64,000 nt of DNA from Bacteroidota bacterium (GTDB taxonomy: Bacteria; Bacteroidota; Bacteroidia; 2-12-FULL-35-15), in contig SXIH01000023.1 of assembly GCA_005772895.1 (NCBI GenBank), positions 1 through 64,000 of the forward strand, given 5' to 3'. Of the stretch, positions 9,161 through 19,179 are shown piece after piece. Position 1 is the stretch's first letter, and the number at the start of each line of letters is the position of its first letter. The notes below the pieces were generated by a model. The model searched no databases. It worked only from the letters and a program-made list of their open reading frames with translations, and was not told where the DNA came from. The position numbers and the translations under genes were made by a program.

Positions 9161-10303
9161 ATGAAAAAAGTAACAAGTGTAATTTTACTTTTTTGCAGCA
9201 TTCTATTTTCTTATGCTCAGATTTCTGAGTTTAAAGAACCTTGGAAAGATTCCACACGGGCACTTATCATTGATCCTTATTCAGAAAATCCAATCGACTT
9301 CGAAAAATTAATTACTGATAAAAGAGTAGCCGGAATAATTCACAAAGCTTCGCAAGGAGATGTTGCAGATAAAAAATATGCTGAACGGAAACTACTTGCA
9401 AAACAAAATGGATTGCTGTGGGGCTCTTATCATATGGGAATGAAAGGCAATCCAATTGTTCAAGCCGATTATTATTTGTCGATTACACAAAACGATACAT
9501 CTGAATTAATGGCGCTCGATTTGGAAAGTTTAGATACAGCAAAATTTATGAGTTTGAAAAATGCAGAAAAATTTATTAGTCACATTTATTCTAAAACAGG
9601 AAGATATCCTTTGGTTTATTGCAACAATACTGTCCTGGAAGAAATCTCTAAAAATTATTCAGATACCAGTATTTTTTCTAAATGCGGTTTATGGTTTGCA
9701 CGATTTATAAAAGAGATTTCAAATTTTAATACTACAGTTTGGCCAAGTTATACTTTATGGCAATTCTCTTGCGAAATTAATTGCAAGAAAACGGGAGAGT
9801 GCTGGTACAATGTTCCTGGAACACTTTACGACATGGATGTAAATGTTTACAATGGAAGTGTTGAGGAGTTGAAGGCTAGTTGGCCTGATAACATTTTCAG
9901 AACTTATGTAACGAATCCTGTTTTTGCAAGTTATAAATGGCGCAATAGCTTTGATATTGATGGAGATTCAATAAATGATAAAATTAATTTTAGTTTTTCT
10001 GAAGGGGCGCATTGCTGTTACAAGATTATAATCACTTTGAGTTCTGATAAGAAAGAACAAGAATTTCCATTTGAAATGGATGGAGGTTATATAATGGGAG
10101 TTGACAACAGTCAGCCGGAACAATTCAACATTTCAAATATCGATTCTGATTCTCTTCCTGAAATAACAATGAAGATTCAGTCTTATAATGGAGAGTTATC
10201 TGAAATTCCAAAAGCCTGGCAAAAAGAATATGGAATAAAAACAAACTTTATTATTATTCAATACGAAAACGGGAAATTAAAAGTATCCAATCAAAAAAAA
10301 TGA
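9161..10303 (+). CDS. Secreted GH25-type muramidase with C-terminal extension
   Basis: A 380-residue protein with a signal peptide (cleavage after FSYA). Residues about 30-235 resemble glycoside hydrolase family 25 lysozymes. They show the opening IIDPYS strand, AGIIHKASQG, WGSYHMG, the catalytic pair Asp120-x-Glu122 in ALDLES, PLVYCNN, and YTLWQFSCE near the end of the barrel. The enzyme should cleave the N-acetylmuramic acid to N-acetylglucosamine bond of peptidoglycan outside the cytoplasm. Residues about 240-380 are an additional beta-rich domain with DIDGDSINDK, an Asp-rich loop resembling calcium-binding FG-GAP or EF-hand-like loops. The cysteines of the extension suggest a folded exported domain. 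The gene is followed by a strong bidirectional palindrome. Confidence 0.82.
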   Translation: MKKVTSVILLFCSILFSYAQISEFKEPWKDSTRALIIDPYSENPIDFEKLITDKRVAGIIHKASQGDVADKKYAERKLLAKQNGLLWGSYHMGMKGNPIVQADYYLSITQNDTSELMALDLESLDTAKFMSLKNAEKFISHIYSKTGRYPLVYCNNTVLEEISKNYSDTSIFSKCGLWFARFIKEISNFNTTVWPSYTLWQFSCEINCKKTGECWYNVPGTLYDMDVNVYNGSVEELKASWPDNIFRTYVTNPVFASYKWRNSFDIDGDSINDKINFSFSEGAHCCYKIIITLSSDKKEQEFPFEMDGGYIMGVDNSQPEQFNISNIDSDSLPEITMKIQSYNGELSEIPKAWQKEYGIKTNFIIIQYENGKLKVSNQKK

Positions 10304-10361
10304 CCTGAAATCCCGATACCTGCCTGTCGGCAGACAGGGCTATCGGGATTTTCAGGTCATT
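10299..10361. terminator. Bidirectional hairpin terminator between convergent genes
   Basis: An inverted repeat with arms of about 20 nt (10299-10318 and 10341-10361; AATGACCTGAAATCCCGATA pairs with the right arm) encloses a second small palindrome, TGCCTGTCGGCAGACAGG. It lies between the convergent muramidase and SBBP/PKD genes, with A-runs on the left and T-runs on the right. It could also be a dispersed palindromic element, since the core CCCGATA..TATCGGG recurs at 24333. Confidence 0.75.
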
Positions 10362-10383
10362 TTAAAGAATGCGTATAAGTTGT

Positions 10384-13300
10384 TTATCTCAAAATAGTAA
10401 CGTGGCCTTTAGCTTCTGTTGCTTCTTCATCGATACAGATTTGTTTATACCTGATTAAATAAAAATACACTCCTTCATTTGCATCTTTCCCATTAATTTT
10501 TCCGTCCCAACTATCAGAAGTAGATTCAAAAACTTTCTTTCCCCATCTGTTATATATTTCCATTGAATATTCCTCATAATATTGGGAAGGATTCACGCCT
10601 GGATTGGCGGAATAGAGCAATTGAAATCTATCGTTTTCACCATCATTGTTTGGAGTGAAAACATTTGGAATAAGCGTACTTCCTTGTAATGCCTGCTCGT
10701 CCACAGTAATGGTTTGACTAATTGTCCCCACATTATTGCAGGTATTATCAAATGCTGTTAATGAAACTGTGTAAGTTCCCGGAGTTGTATAAAAATAGGA
10801 GACAGTGGTATCATTAATAAAAGTTGTTCCATCACCCATATTCCAAATAAGTGAATCGGCTCCTGTTCCTGTAAAATTAATATTTACATATACAGTATCC
10901 TTACATGGTTGTGGAGGAACACTCGAAAATGTTGCAGAAAAAATTTCTTGTTGCAGAACTTGAACTGTTAAATAAACGGTATCGGCAATGTTGCAGGTGC
11001 TCGAATCGATTGCAACATACATCACTGTATAATTTCCTACTGCAGTATAAGTATGTGCCGGGTTTTGCAATGTAGATGTTGAATCCAGTGAACCATCACC
11101 AAAATTCCAATAATGCTGAGGGTTAGCGGAGCCTGTAAAGTTTGCAATAAAAGGCGGATCGCATTGAATAATATTTGGTGCAGCAGAGGCAGTTGCTGTT
11201 AAAACAGAACTATCAAAGAAAACAGTATCAGTTATTGTGGCCATATTGTTACATGTAAAATCCCAACCGGTAAGTGAAATAATATACGTTCCATCCGCTG
11301 TATAGGAATAATTTATTAATGTATCATTTATAAAAGTTGTTCCATCTCCCATGTCCCAGAATAAAGAATCTGCGCCTGTTCCCGTGAATTCCAAAACAAC
11401 ATTAAACACACTATCCACACATGGATCGTAAGGGGGAATATTTAATGTTGTAGCAAATACTTCGGCAGCTAAAATCTCTACAGTTAAATAAACTGTATCA
11501 GCAATGTTGCAAGTTGATGAATCGATAGCAACATACATTACGTTAAAAAGTCCTAATCCTGTGTAGGTGTGCGAAGGACTCATAGCAGTAGAAATAGGAG
11601 AGCCATCACCAAAGTCCCAATAGTGTTGAACTCCGGCAGTTGAGCCTGTAAAGAAAACATCGTAAGGTGGATCGCATGCAATAATATTTGGAGCTGCAGT
11701 TGCGTCTGCAATAATTCCATTGTAATTAAATTCCATTTTAAATAAACCTAAATTACAATTGGTACTGGCATTTGTTGTTGACCAAACTCCGGGTGTAGTA
11801 GGGAAAGAACTTGATCCACCGCATCCTGCACAAACAGCTTGGTATATGGTTCCGTCACTATCAAAGCGGCTGGTTCCTCCGTCAACGTGCTCTCCACCGC
11901 CACCACCGCCAAAGAAAGTGCCGTACAATAAAGATGCAGCGTCACGTTCTAACACCATGCAATAAAAATCACTTCCATCTGTTGTAACATCGTATGCTCC
12001 TGCAGTAACAGGCATACCTGTTGTAAATCCATTTCCATATCCAGAATTGATTGCTCCGCCCCAGCCGGAAATATAAATGTTTTTGCAAAAGTCAACTAAG
12101 AAAGCAACAGGTGAAATATTAATTGTAGCAGTTGTTCCGCTTCCGATTACTGTCGACCAAATAGTACTTGTTAAAGCGGGATTCATTTTATGAATAAATT
12201 GGGATGAGCCAGGATTACTGTAAACAGGCCCTACAACTGCGTATCCACCTAATGATTGCCCCATTATATAAACATCTCCATCACTGTCAATTTGAATGGC
12301 ATATGCCTGATCGTATGAAGTAGTTCCTAAATAACTTCCTGTTACTAAAGATGCATTAGCCGGATTCAACGCGACAACAAAACCATCGGCACTACCTCCA
12401 ATTTGCAAAGGATTAATTGTTCCTGGGATCGTAGGAAAGTTGCTGCTTATGGTTCCACCGCATACATATACATTCCCATTTATAGGATTAACTTTTACAC
12501 CGTATGCCGCATCGTTATTTAAACCGCCTAAATATGTTGACCAATCTAAAGTGCTACAAGTAGGACTTAGTCTAAAAGCAACACCGTCTTGTGTTCCCTG
12601 TAAAACCAATGATGTAGCTCCTACAGTTGCAGGAAAATTTGACGACTGTGTACAAGAAGCTACAATAATATTATCATTATCGTCCACAATTACTTCACCT
12701 CTTGCTTCATCACCATAATTGTAATACAAAGTACCAACATTGTTAAATCCTTCATTGCCTGTTCCACCAACAAAAGTAGAACCTAATAAACTGGCACCTG
12801 TTTCATCAAGTTTAGTAACAAAAATATCAACTCCGGCAGAATAAGAAATGTAACCGTCCATGGTAACACTAGTACCACCGTTAAAGGTATTGTCGTAACA
12901 ACCTGCTGAAGTAGGAAAATTGGATGACGAAGTAGTTCCATAAATAATAATGTTGTCCTGACTGTCGACAATTAAACTGTGTGGAGACTCTGCTCCGGTT
13001 CCTCCCAAATATGTGGCAAACAATCTGCTTACACCATTGGGTGAATATTTTATTAAACCAATATCAGTAACTGTTCCTCCACCACTGAATGTATTATCAA
13101 AAGCACCAACAGAAACCGGAAACCCAGCACTAAAAACTACTCCACCACCATATGCATTTCCAAGACTGTCATATGTTGCTGTATATCCCCAATTGTCAGC
13201 AGTAGAACCTGTGTAAGTTGAAAAGATTAAAGTAGGGTCAATAATTAAATCGTAATTTGTGTTGTAGCCATTTGGGAAATTTAAGCTTACAATTTTGTTG

Positions 13301-13971
13301 TTCAATAAAATTTTGCAATCAACTAATTTTTTTTCTCCGTTTATTAATTGATATACTTCAGGAATGGATTCTACAACTTCTCCTGCATTAGAATTTAAAA
13401 TGATTTTATTATTTTTTATTTGAGGATCAATTCCGTTATACGACCATTTTATTTGAGATGCATCAGCACCTGCACGAACAATAAAGTCATATTTTAAATA
13501 GCCATCGGTGGATGTTCCTATTTTAATATCTACTCCATTGTAAAGATTGCCGTATTCAACTTCTGTAAATAAATTTACTCTCGAAGCCCACTTGTTTTGA
13601 TTATTTCCTAAATAATAGTTGTGATAAAAATCAAGTTTGTTGTTCGACTTCAACTTTACATCCGGATTGGAATTCAGGAAATTCAATGAGTAAGCATGTT
13701 CTCTTATTTTATCAGAAGTAGTTGGAGTATATTTCCCGTGTGTAGCTTGATGTAGCTTATGAAGATCGTCCTGATTGAAAAAATCGAATGTGAAACTATT
13801 GTCTTTAAACCAGACATTTCCTCCACCGATTTTAGCCATATAATTAATGTCTGAATCCCATTGACCTTTATTTTCGATAATGTCAATTTTTGAAGAAGGA
13901 TTGTTGCCTTGTCCGTAAGAACTACAAATACTTGCAAACAGAAAGACTGATAGAAGTAATTTTTTTTTCAT
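10384..13971 (-). CDS. T9SS-type SBBP/PKD protein with CHU_C (gliding motility-type) C-terminus
   Basis: An 1195-residue exported protein. Residues 1-20 form a signal peptide. Residues about 24-240 match the DUF7948 domain found at the head of such proteins (IIENKGQWD, then LIIDPTLIFSTYTG). Residues about 245-750 are SBBP beta-propeller-like repeats (TYLGGTGAES, STFVGGTGNEG, STYLGGLNNDA). Four PKD-type domains follow at about 755, 830, 924 and 1000, recognisable by HYWDFGDG and WDMGDG. Residues 1091-1195 are a CHU_C domain (IPNVFTPNNDGENDRF, IYNRWGKKVFES, GVYFYLIRY), associated with T9SS secretion and cell-surface display. It is divergent from the PNGase F-like gene. A structural or adhesive surface role is inferred. 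Confidence 0.9.
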   Translation of the reverse strand: MKKKLLLSVFLFASICSSYGQGNNPSSKIDIIENKGQWDSDINYMAKIGGGNVWFKDNSFTFDFFNQDDLHKLHQATHGKYTPTTSDKIREHAYSLNFLNSNPDVKLKSNNKLDFYHNYYLGNNQNKWASRVNLFTEVEYGNLYNGVDIKIGTSTDGYLKYDFIVRAGADASQIKWSYNGIDPQIKNNKIILNSNAGEVVESIPEVYQLINGEKKLVDCKILLNNKIVSLNFPNGYNTNYDLIIDPTLIFSTYTGSTADNWGYTATYDSLGNAYGGGVVFSAGFPVSVGAFDNTFSGGGTVTDIGLIKYSPNGVSRLFATYLGGTGAESPHSLIVDSQDNIIIYGTTSSSNFPTSAGCYDNTFNGGTSVTMDGYISYSAGVDIFVTKLDETGASLLGSTFVGGTGNEGFNNVGTLYYNYGDEARGEVIVDDNDNIIVASCTQSSNFPATVGATSLVLQGTQDGVAFRLSPTCSTLDWSTYLGGLNNDAAYGVKVNPINGNVYVCGGTISSNFPTIPGTINPLQIGGSADGFVVALNPANASLVTGSYLGTTSYDQAYAIQIDSDGDVYIMGQSLGGYAVVGPVYSNPGSSQFIHKMNPALTSTIWSTVIGSGTTATINISPVAFLVDFCKNIYISGWGGAINSGYGNGFTTGMPVTAGAYDVTTDGSDFYCMVLERDAASLLYGTFFGGGGGGEHVDGGTSRFDSDGTIYQAVCAGCGGSSSFPTTPGVWSTTNASTNCNLGLFKMEFNYNGIIADATAAPNIIACDPPYDVFFTGSTAGVQHYWDFGDGSPISTAMSPSHTYTGLGLFNVMYVAIDSSTCNIADTVYLTVEILAAEVFATTLNIPPYDPCVDSVFNVVLEFTGTGADSLFWDMGDGTTFINDTLINYSYTADGTYIISLTGWDFTCNNMATITDTVFFDSSVLTATASAAPNIIQCDPPFIANFTGSANPQHYWNFGDGSLDSTSTLQNPAHTYTAVGNYTVMYVAIDSSTCNIADTVYLTVQVLQQEIFSATFSSVPPQPCKDTVYVNINFTGTGADSLIWNMGDGTTFINDTTVSYFYTTPGTYTVSLTAFDNTCNNVGTISQTITVDEQALQGSTLIPNVFTPNNDGENDRFQLLYSANPGVNPSQYYEEYSMEIYNRWGKKVFESTSDSWDGKINGKDANEGVYFYLIRYKQICIDEEATEAKGHVTILR

Positions 13972-14343
13972 CTTATATTTCTTTTTGTGTTAAATGAAAA
14001 ATGCCAGCTATTTTTCAATAGCATTTATTCAATAATAATTTTATCCACCTGCAAGATAATGAAAATAATGTGTTTAATAAAATCTTGAAAAAGTCAGTTA
14101 AATCAGATAAAAATTTTGATTATCGAGTGCTGATTTTTATTCATTCGATTACTAGATAATATTCAGATATTTTTAAAATTCAATTCCATAGTTTGTTTGA
14201 TTTAAAGAACATTCCCCACTTATTTTGGCTAGCCACCACTTATTCTATTTCTTTGGTCGATTACTAAGAAACTTGTTCTCATTCTTTGTGTAATCCCATG
14301 CTTATCCTTATTTTCGTTTTATTAAAAATTTAAACCTATTTCA
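13972..14343. other. 372-bp divergent intergenic region
   Basis: AT-rich region between the start codons of the two divergent T9SS cargo genes. Apart from the plus-strand promoter candidate at 14285-14316, I see no open frame, RNA gene or clear repeat in it. The minus-strand promoter should also lie here, but I find no good match to TAnnTTTG for it. Confidence 0.6.
14285..14316 (+). promoter_or_regulatory. Candidate Bacteroidota promoter for the PNGase F-like gene
   Basis: TTTG at 14285-14288 is followed after 20 nt by TATTTTCG (14309-14316), one mismatch from TAnnTTTG. The implied transcript start would be about 20 nt before ATG 14344. Confidence 0.45.
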
Positions 14344-17300
14344 ATGAAAAAATTACTGCTCCTTGTAACAACTTTTGTGTTTATAAATGTGTCGGATGCA
14401 TTTGCAAATCCGGGTGATACAATTGTTGTTCAAACATTTGCTTTTGGAACCCCACAAAATGCATGGTTCGTATTTCCATCTGATACTACCCGTTTCGAAA
14501 AAATATTGATGAAATATACCTTGAAGTGTAATCCTGCACAATCCCCGCCTTGTGGAGAATGGGATTATTTAACTTATACTTATTTGTATGACCATACAGG
14601 TTTATTGGATTCTACTTTGGTGAATCAACCTATTTATACTGTTAATGGAACTTCGCCTGACAGCATTATGTATATGAATACTCCTTCTTATTCTTATAAT
14701 GCTTATTGGCAATACAACGCAGTTCATACCGATACAGCTTCCTTAAATACTTATGGAATTGGTGCAGGAGTGACAAATGATATTTTTCCTTTTGGAACAT
14801 CAGCACCTGTTTCACGAACTCAATACTTGTGGAAAGCATCGGAAATTTCTGCTGCAGGTATGAGTGCCGGAAATATAACCGGACTGCAATTTTATTTGCA
14901 AACCTTGGGAGCACAAATGCAAAATATGAAAATTAATATTAAAGCAGTTGGTCTGGATTCCTTGACACAAGCTACTTTTAATAATTCAGGTTTTACAAAT
15001 GTTTATTCTCAAAATACTCAGTTTACTACTTTAGGTTGGAACAGTTTGCAATTAACAACGCCATTTAATTGGGATGGAATTTCAAATTTGTTAATTGAAA
15101 TAACCTATGAAAATATGGCAACAGCAATGGATAATCTTGTTGCAGCAAGTACAACTACTTTTAATTCGGGGCTAACAAATGCAGGAACCGACAGAGTTGC
15201 ATCTTTTGCTACCGCTTATGGTTATGTAGATGTGCCAATGAATTCAAATTTAGTTTCGATTGATTCATTTGTAACAGTTGCATTTTGGTGTTTTGGTGCC
15301 CCGGCTCAACCAATGGATGGGACAGCATTTGAAGCAGTTGATGCGTCAGACAGAAGGTTGTTGAATAGTCATTTACCATGGAGTGATAGCAATGTGTATT
15401 GGGATGCAGGTTATGGCGGAACTTCTTACGATAGAATTAATAAAGCAGCTATAACATCTGAAATAGAAGGACAATGGAACCATTGGACATTCACAAAAAA
15501 TGTGGCTACAGGTTCAATGAAAGTTTATTTGAATGGAGTGCTTTGGCATAGTGGAACAGGAAAAGTAAAATCGATGCAAGGCATTTCTAAATTTAAAATC
15601 GGAAGAGGAAATTGGGGCGGCTCACAAACTTATGCCGGTAAAATAGATGAGTTTTCTGTTTTTAATGTGGAGTTGAATGCTACGACTATTGCAGCTTATA
15701 TGAATAAGCAAATTGATGCAACACATCCTAATTATGCAAATCTTGCTTTATACTATCAGTGCAACGATGGAAATTATTTAAATTTTATGGATGCAGCTCC
15801 CGGTGCACACCCAGCTGCAAGTTTAATTAGTGTTGACAATCCGTTAAGAACTCCATCTGAACTCATCAGCAATTTTTCTCAAACAACTTTGCGTCCGAAT
15901 ATCACTTTCGAACAAGGAGTTTTTACAACCGTTATTGATTCAGTTTTAATTGTTGATTCAACAATGAACGCACCTGTGCAAATTATTACGTATACCGATT
16001 CAATCAGCAATCCGGGTGTTGCAGTGGATACATTAATTGTTTGGCCGGCTTATTATAATAATTATGTGTACGATGCAAACGGTGTTGCAACAGATTCAAC
16101 TTTTGTTACACCTGACAGCACAATTGATTTAGTTTATTATCAGTGGTACACAAAATTCCCACAAGTAATCCGTTACGAATTAGCGCGATATATTACTCCG
16201 TATGGAAATGGATTGAGTTTGGGAACTGGCTGGACATGGACGTTTGATGTGAGCGATTACAGAACATTGCTTGCGGATAGTGTTCATTTAGAAGCAGGAA
16301 ATTGGCAAGAACTTTTGAATGTAGAATTTTTAATGATTGAAGGAACTCCTCCAAGAGATGTTGTTGGAATTCAAAATTTATGGAACGGAGGATTTAATTA
16401 TGGTGATGCAGCAGACCCAATTGATAATTATTTACCTGCATTGAACAGAAATATTCCTGTCACAGGATTTTCTACAAGATGGAAATCACGTATCACCGGA
16501 CATGGAATGGATACCCCGGAAAACTGCGCTGAGTTTTGTGCAAAAACACATTACTTTAAAGTTAACGGAGTACAACAATTTTCAAAATTAGTTTGGAGAG
16601 ACAACTGTGATGTGAATCCATTGTATCCGCAAGGAGGAACTTGGGTATACGACAGAGCAAACTGGTGTCCGGGTGCTGAAGTATGGACATACGATTGGGA
16701 ACTCACACCTTTTACAACTCCGGGTGGAACAGTAAATTTAGATCACGATGTACAAGCTTATGTTCATACGGGTGGTTGGGATTATTATCAGATAGAAGAT
16801 CAGTTGGTAAGTTACAGTGCTCCGAATTTTACTTTGGATGCAGCTATTGAAGATATTTTATCTCCAAGTAAAGATCAAATGTGGACACGTTACAATCCGG
16901 TTTGTACTGCTCCGACTATCAGAATAAAAAATACAGGTTCCACAACATTAACATCTTTAACTATTACTTACGGAATGAATGGTGCAACTCCTTCTGTTTA
17001 TACCTGGACAGGCAGTTTACCGTTTATGGAAATTGCAACTGTTACACTTGGAACATTTAATTGGGCAATGGGAGCAACAGATTTTACAGTTACGATAAGT
17101 AATCCGAATGGTGGCGTAGATCAGTATGCAAATAACAATGTTAAAATAAACAAGTATACATATCCTGCAGTGATGATTTCACAATTTGTAATCGAGTTTA
17201 AAACAAATAATTATCCTTGGGAAGATCAATATACTTTAAAAGATGATCTAGGAAATATTATTGTTTCCAGAAACGGAGCATCACTCTCAGCAAACACTAC

Positions 17301-17784
17301 TTATAAAGACACAGTTTCTTTAGCAAATGGTTGTTATACTCTAGAGTTAACAGATTCAGGCGAAGATGGTTTATATTTCTGGGCAAATCCTTCGCAAGGA
17401 AGTGGATATTTACGATTAAGAAAAGTTACTCCATCAGCATTAATTAAAACTTATCCGACTGATTGTGGTGGACAAATTTATCAGCAGTTTACCGTTGGTT
17501 TAACAAGCAATGTGGATGATTACAGTTTAACTGAAAATACTTCTTTGAATGTTTATCCAAATCCAACGGATGGACATGTAAATATTGATATCAACTTAAC
17601 TTCCAAAGAAGATGGTGAAATTGACATTGTAGATGTTTTAGGAAAAAACGTTTTTCACCATGAATTTAAAAGTTTATCAGCAGAAAGCATAGAGGTGAAT
17701 TTATCACATTTACAAAGCGGTGTTTATTTTGTGAACTTTAAAACAGGAAAAGAAACAATGACAAGAAAACTCGTGATTAGGTAG
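14344..17784 (+). CDS. T9SS-exported PNGase F-like glycoamidase with inserted LamG domain
   Basis: An 1146-residue protein with a signal peptide. Residues about 24-110 begin a peptide-N-glycosidase F N-terminal domain; CGEWD at 70-74 matches the segment carrying the catalytic Asp of PNGase F. That domain seems interrupted by a beta-sandwich at about 115-295 and a LamG/concanavalin-like domain at about 300-460 (WNHWTFTKN, GKIDEFSVFN). It resumes with RYELARYITPYG and WTFDVSDYR (about 610-660), then the C-terminal PNGase F domain with GTPPRDV and the RITGHG..ENCAEFC segment near 719. Residues about 1064-1146 are a type A T9SS sorting domain (VYPNPTDG, GVYFVNF). It probably removes N-glycans from host or dietary glycoproteins outside the cell. 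Activity is inferred. Confidence 0.85.
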   Translation: MKKLLLLVTTFVFINVSDAFANPGDTIVVQTFAFGTPQNAWFVFPSDTTRFEKILMKYTLKCNPAQSPPCGEWDYLTYTYLYDHTGLLDSTLVNQPIYTVNGTSPDSIMYMNTPSYSYNAYWQYNAVHTDTASLNTYGIGAGVTNDIFPFGTSAPVSRTQYLWKASEISAAGMSAGNITGLQFYLQTLGAQMQNMKINIKAVGLDSLTQATFNNSGFTNVYSQNTQFTTLGWNSLQLTTPFNWDGISNLLIEITYENMATAMDNLVAASTTTFNSGLTNAGTDRVASFATAYGYVDVPMNSNLVSIDSFVTVAFWCFGAPAQPMDGTAFEAVDASDRRLLNSHLPWSDSNVYWDAGYGGTSYDRINKAAITSEIEGQWNHWTFTKNVATGSMKVYLNGVLWHSGTGKVKSMQGISKFKIGRGNWGGSQTYAGKIDEFSVFNVELNATTIAAYMNKQIDATHPNYANLALYYQCNDGNYLNFMDAAPGAHPAASLISVDNPLRTPSELISNFSQTTLRPNITFEQGVFTTVIDSVLIVDSTMNAPVQIITYTDSISNPGVAVDTLIVWPAYYNNYVYDANGVATDSTFVTPDSTIDLVYYQWYTKFPQVIRYELARYITPYGNGLSLGTGWTWTFDVSDYRTLLADSVHLEAGNWQELLNVEFLMIEGTPPRDVVGIQNLWNGGFNYGDAADPIDNYLPALNRNIPVTGFSTRWKSRITGHGMDTPENCAEFCAKTHYFKVNGVQQFSKLVWRDNCDVNPLYPQGGTWVYDRANWCPGAEVWTYDWELTPFTTPGGTVNLDHDVQAYVHTGGWDYYQIEDQLVSYSAPNFTLDAAIEDILSPSKDQMWTRYNPVCTAPTIRIKNTGSTTLTSLTITYGMNGATPSVYTWTGSLPFMEIATVTLGTFNWAMGATDFTVTISNPNGGVDQYANNNVKINKYTYPAVMISQFVIEFKTNNYPWEDQYTLKDDLGNIIVSRNGASLSANTTYKDTVSLANGCYTLELTDSGEDGLYFWANPSQGSGYLRLRKVTPSALIKTYPTDCGGQIYQQFTVGLTSNVDDYSLTENTSLNVYPNPTDGHVNIDINLTSKEDGEIDIVDVLGKNVFHHEFKSLSAESIEVNLSHLQSGVYFVNFKTGKETMTRKLVIR

Positions 17785-17820
17785 TTTTAGATTAATAGTT
17801 AATACAGAAAACAGGAATAA

Positions 17821-17853
17821 AATGCCCCTTTGAAAAAAGGGGCATTTTTTTTG
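17821..17853 (+). terminator. Rho-independent terminator after the PNGase F-like gene
   Basis: Stem AATGCCCCTTT/AAAGGGGCATT (17821-17831 with 17836-17846) closes a very short loop and runs directly into eight T residues, 37 nt after the stop codon. Confidence 0.9.
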
Positions 17854-17886
17854 TTAACACAGTCCAAAAGTCATAAATTTTAGTTC

Positions 17887-17894
17887 TAACTTTG
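17887..17894 (+). promoter_or_regulatory. Candidate -7 promoter box
   Basis: TAACTTTG matches TAnnTTTG exactly, 14 nt before the ATG of the beta-barrel gene and just after the preceding terminator. No -33 TTTG is seen at the expected distance. Confidence 0.4.
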
Positions 17895-17908
17895 TAAAAA
17901 TAATAGTC

Positions 17909-18565
17909 ATGAAAAAAATATTCGCAGTTCTCATTCTGGTTAATTTTTCTTTTTCTGCTTTTGCAGGAGAACCAGTAAACAGAAATTACAGTTTGCTCTC
18001 TAATCAAGCTGATGGGGAAAAATGTTATGATGAAAAAACACATATTATCAATGTGGGAATTGGTTTATATTCCGGATATTATGTGAGAGTAGGTGGTGAA
18101 AAATATACTTCAAGTCCATATTTGAATTTATCTTACGAACAGCCTTGGCCTAAAAAACTTGGCCCTGGATTTTTGGGTGTAGGAGCGTATTTTGGTTATA
18201 AAACAGAAAAGTATAAGTATAACTATAATACTTGGTATGGATCAGGTTATTATTATGAAAGAAGATATACATATTATACTATTGCCGGCAGAGCAGCTTA
18301 CCATTGGGATGTGTTGAATACTAATAAGGCAGAAGTTTATGGAGGAGTGCTGATTGGTGCTTTCTTAAATGTTTATTCTTATAATGATAATGATCCTAAT
18401 GAAGTTGATTATGTTTCTGTAAATCCTTTCAGTCCTTATGTATCACCGTTTCTTGGAGCAAGATATTATTTTACTGATAATATTGGAGTATTTGCTGAAA
18501 CGGGTGTGCATCCTCATCATCGATCCAGCTATCATGCTACAGTTGGTTGTAGTATAAAGTTTTAA
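17909..18565 (+). CDS. Small outer-membrane beta-barrel-like protein
   Basis: A 218-residue exported protein: signal peptide (cleavage near AFA-GE), then alternating hydrophobic/polar strands rich in Tyr and Gly, such as IGLYSGYYVRV, GVGAYFGYKT and YYTIAGRAAYHW. It ends in a terminal Phe (VGCSIKF), the usual end of an outer-membrane barrel. The size fits an 8-stranded barrel. No specific family or ligand can be named. It stands alone between a terminator and a convergent gene. Confidence 0.65.
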   Translation: MKKIFAVLILVNFSFSAFAGEPVNRNYSLLSNQADGEKCYDEKTHIINVGIGLYSGYYVRVGGEKYTSSPYLNLSYEQPWPKKLGPGFLGVGAYFGYKTEKYKYNYNTWYGSGYYYERRYTYYTIAGRAAYHWDVLNTNKAEVYGGVLIGAFLNVYSYNDNDPNEVDYVSVNPFSPYVSPFLGARYYFTDNIGVFAETGVHPHHRSSYHATVGCSIKF

Positions 18566-18595
18566 CAATCAACAGAATTATTGTCTTGGGAAAAA

Positions 18596-19132
18596 TTACT
18601 TTTCCCAGGTACGGAATTGAATTGTTACAATTTTATTTTGCATATCTGCTATGTCATTCCCCTTATAGTTTATCTCAATATTTTTTGTCTTCCAAGAGCA
18701 GTCCACATTAAAATGACCTCCTTGGGCTTCTCCTTTTCCTAATTTTGCTTCAACTTGTTCTCGCGTGTCTGTCATTTTTAAACCATAAGGCAAGTAACCT
18801 TTAAAACCTGTTTTATAAAAAATATTTGGGTTACATAAAAAAATGGCATGTATAGCAAAATCCTTGTTCACTATTATTTCAACTCCTTCTTCCAAATACA
18901 TTAAATGAGGGAAGTCAGGAACATCCCTGTTTACTTCCGTTTTGCCTTTTAGTGTTTTAATAAATACTTGTGCTTCTGGAGAGTCAACATCTTTGCCAAG
19001 CATCCCTGCATAATTAATTTCTCCGAGAATTATGGAATTATTGATTAGAAAGTCAGAGTTTATTTTTTTTGTTGAAAAAGAAAGTAATCCACAAATCGTG
19101 ATCGTAAACAGTATGAGGTATTTTGTTTTCAT
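18596..19132 (-). CDS. Hypothetical exported protein
   Basis: A 178-residue protein with a hydrophobic N-terminal segment (residues about 4-20, ending near SFS) that is either a signal peptide or an anchor. The C-terminal half has the pattern GYLPYGLKMTDTREQVEAKLGK, which resembles a recurring motif in small Bacteroidota and Proteobacteria hypothetical proteins (PfGL followed by a helix and LGxP/G). No catalytic motif is visible and I cannot assign a function. It is convergent with the beta-barrel gene 30 nt away. The lipoprotein gene upstream on the same strand is separated from it by a terminator, so it is probably transcribed alone. Confidence 0.6.
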   Translation of the reverse strand: MKTKYLILFTITICGLLSFSTKKINSDFLINNSIILGEINYAGMLGKDVDSPEAQVFIKTLKGKTEVNRDVPDFPHLMYLEEGVEIIVNKDFAIHAIFLCNPNIFYKTGFKGYLPYGLKMTDTREQVEAKLGKGEAQGGHFNVDCSWKTKNIEINYKGNDIADMQNKIVTIQFRTWEK

Positions 19133-19179
19133 TTTTCAGATATTTACTTATCAAATATATATTATTAAAGCTACAAATA

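Noticed and set aside
11748-11965. Frames on both strands inside the SBBP/PKD gene
   Set aside because: Shadows of the 1195-residue gene, whose domains read through without a break.
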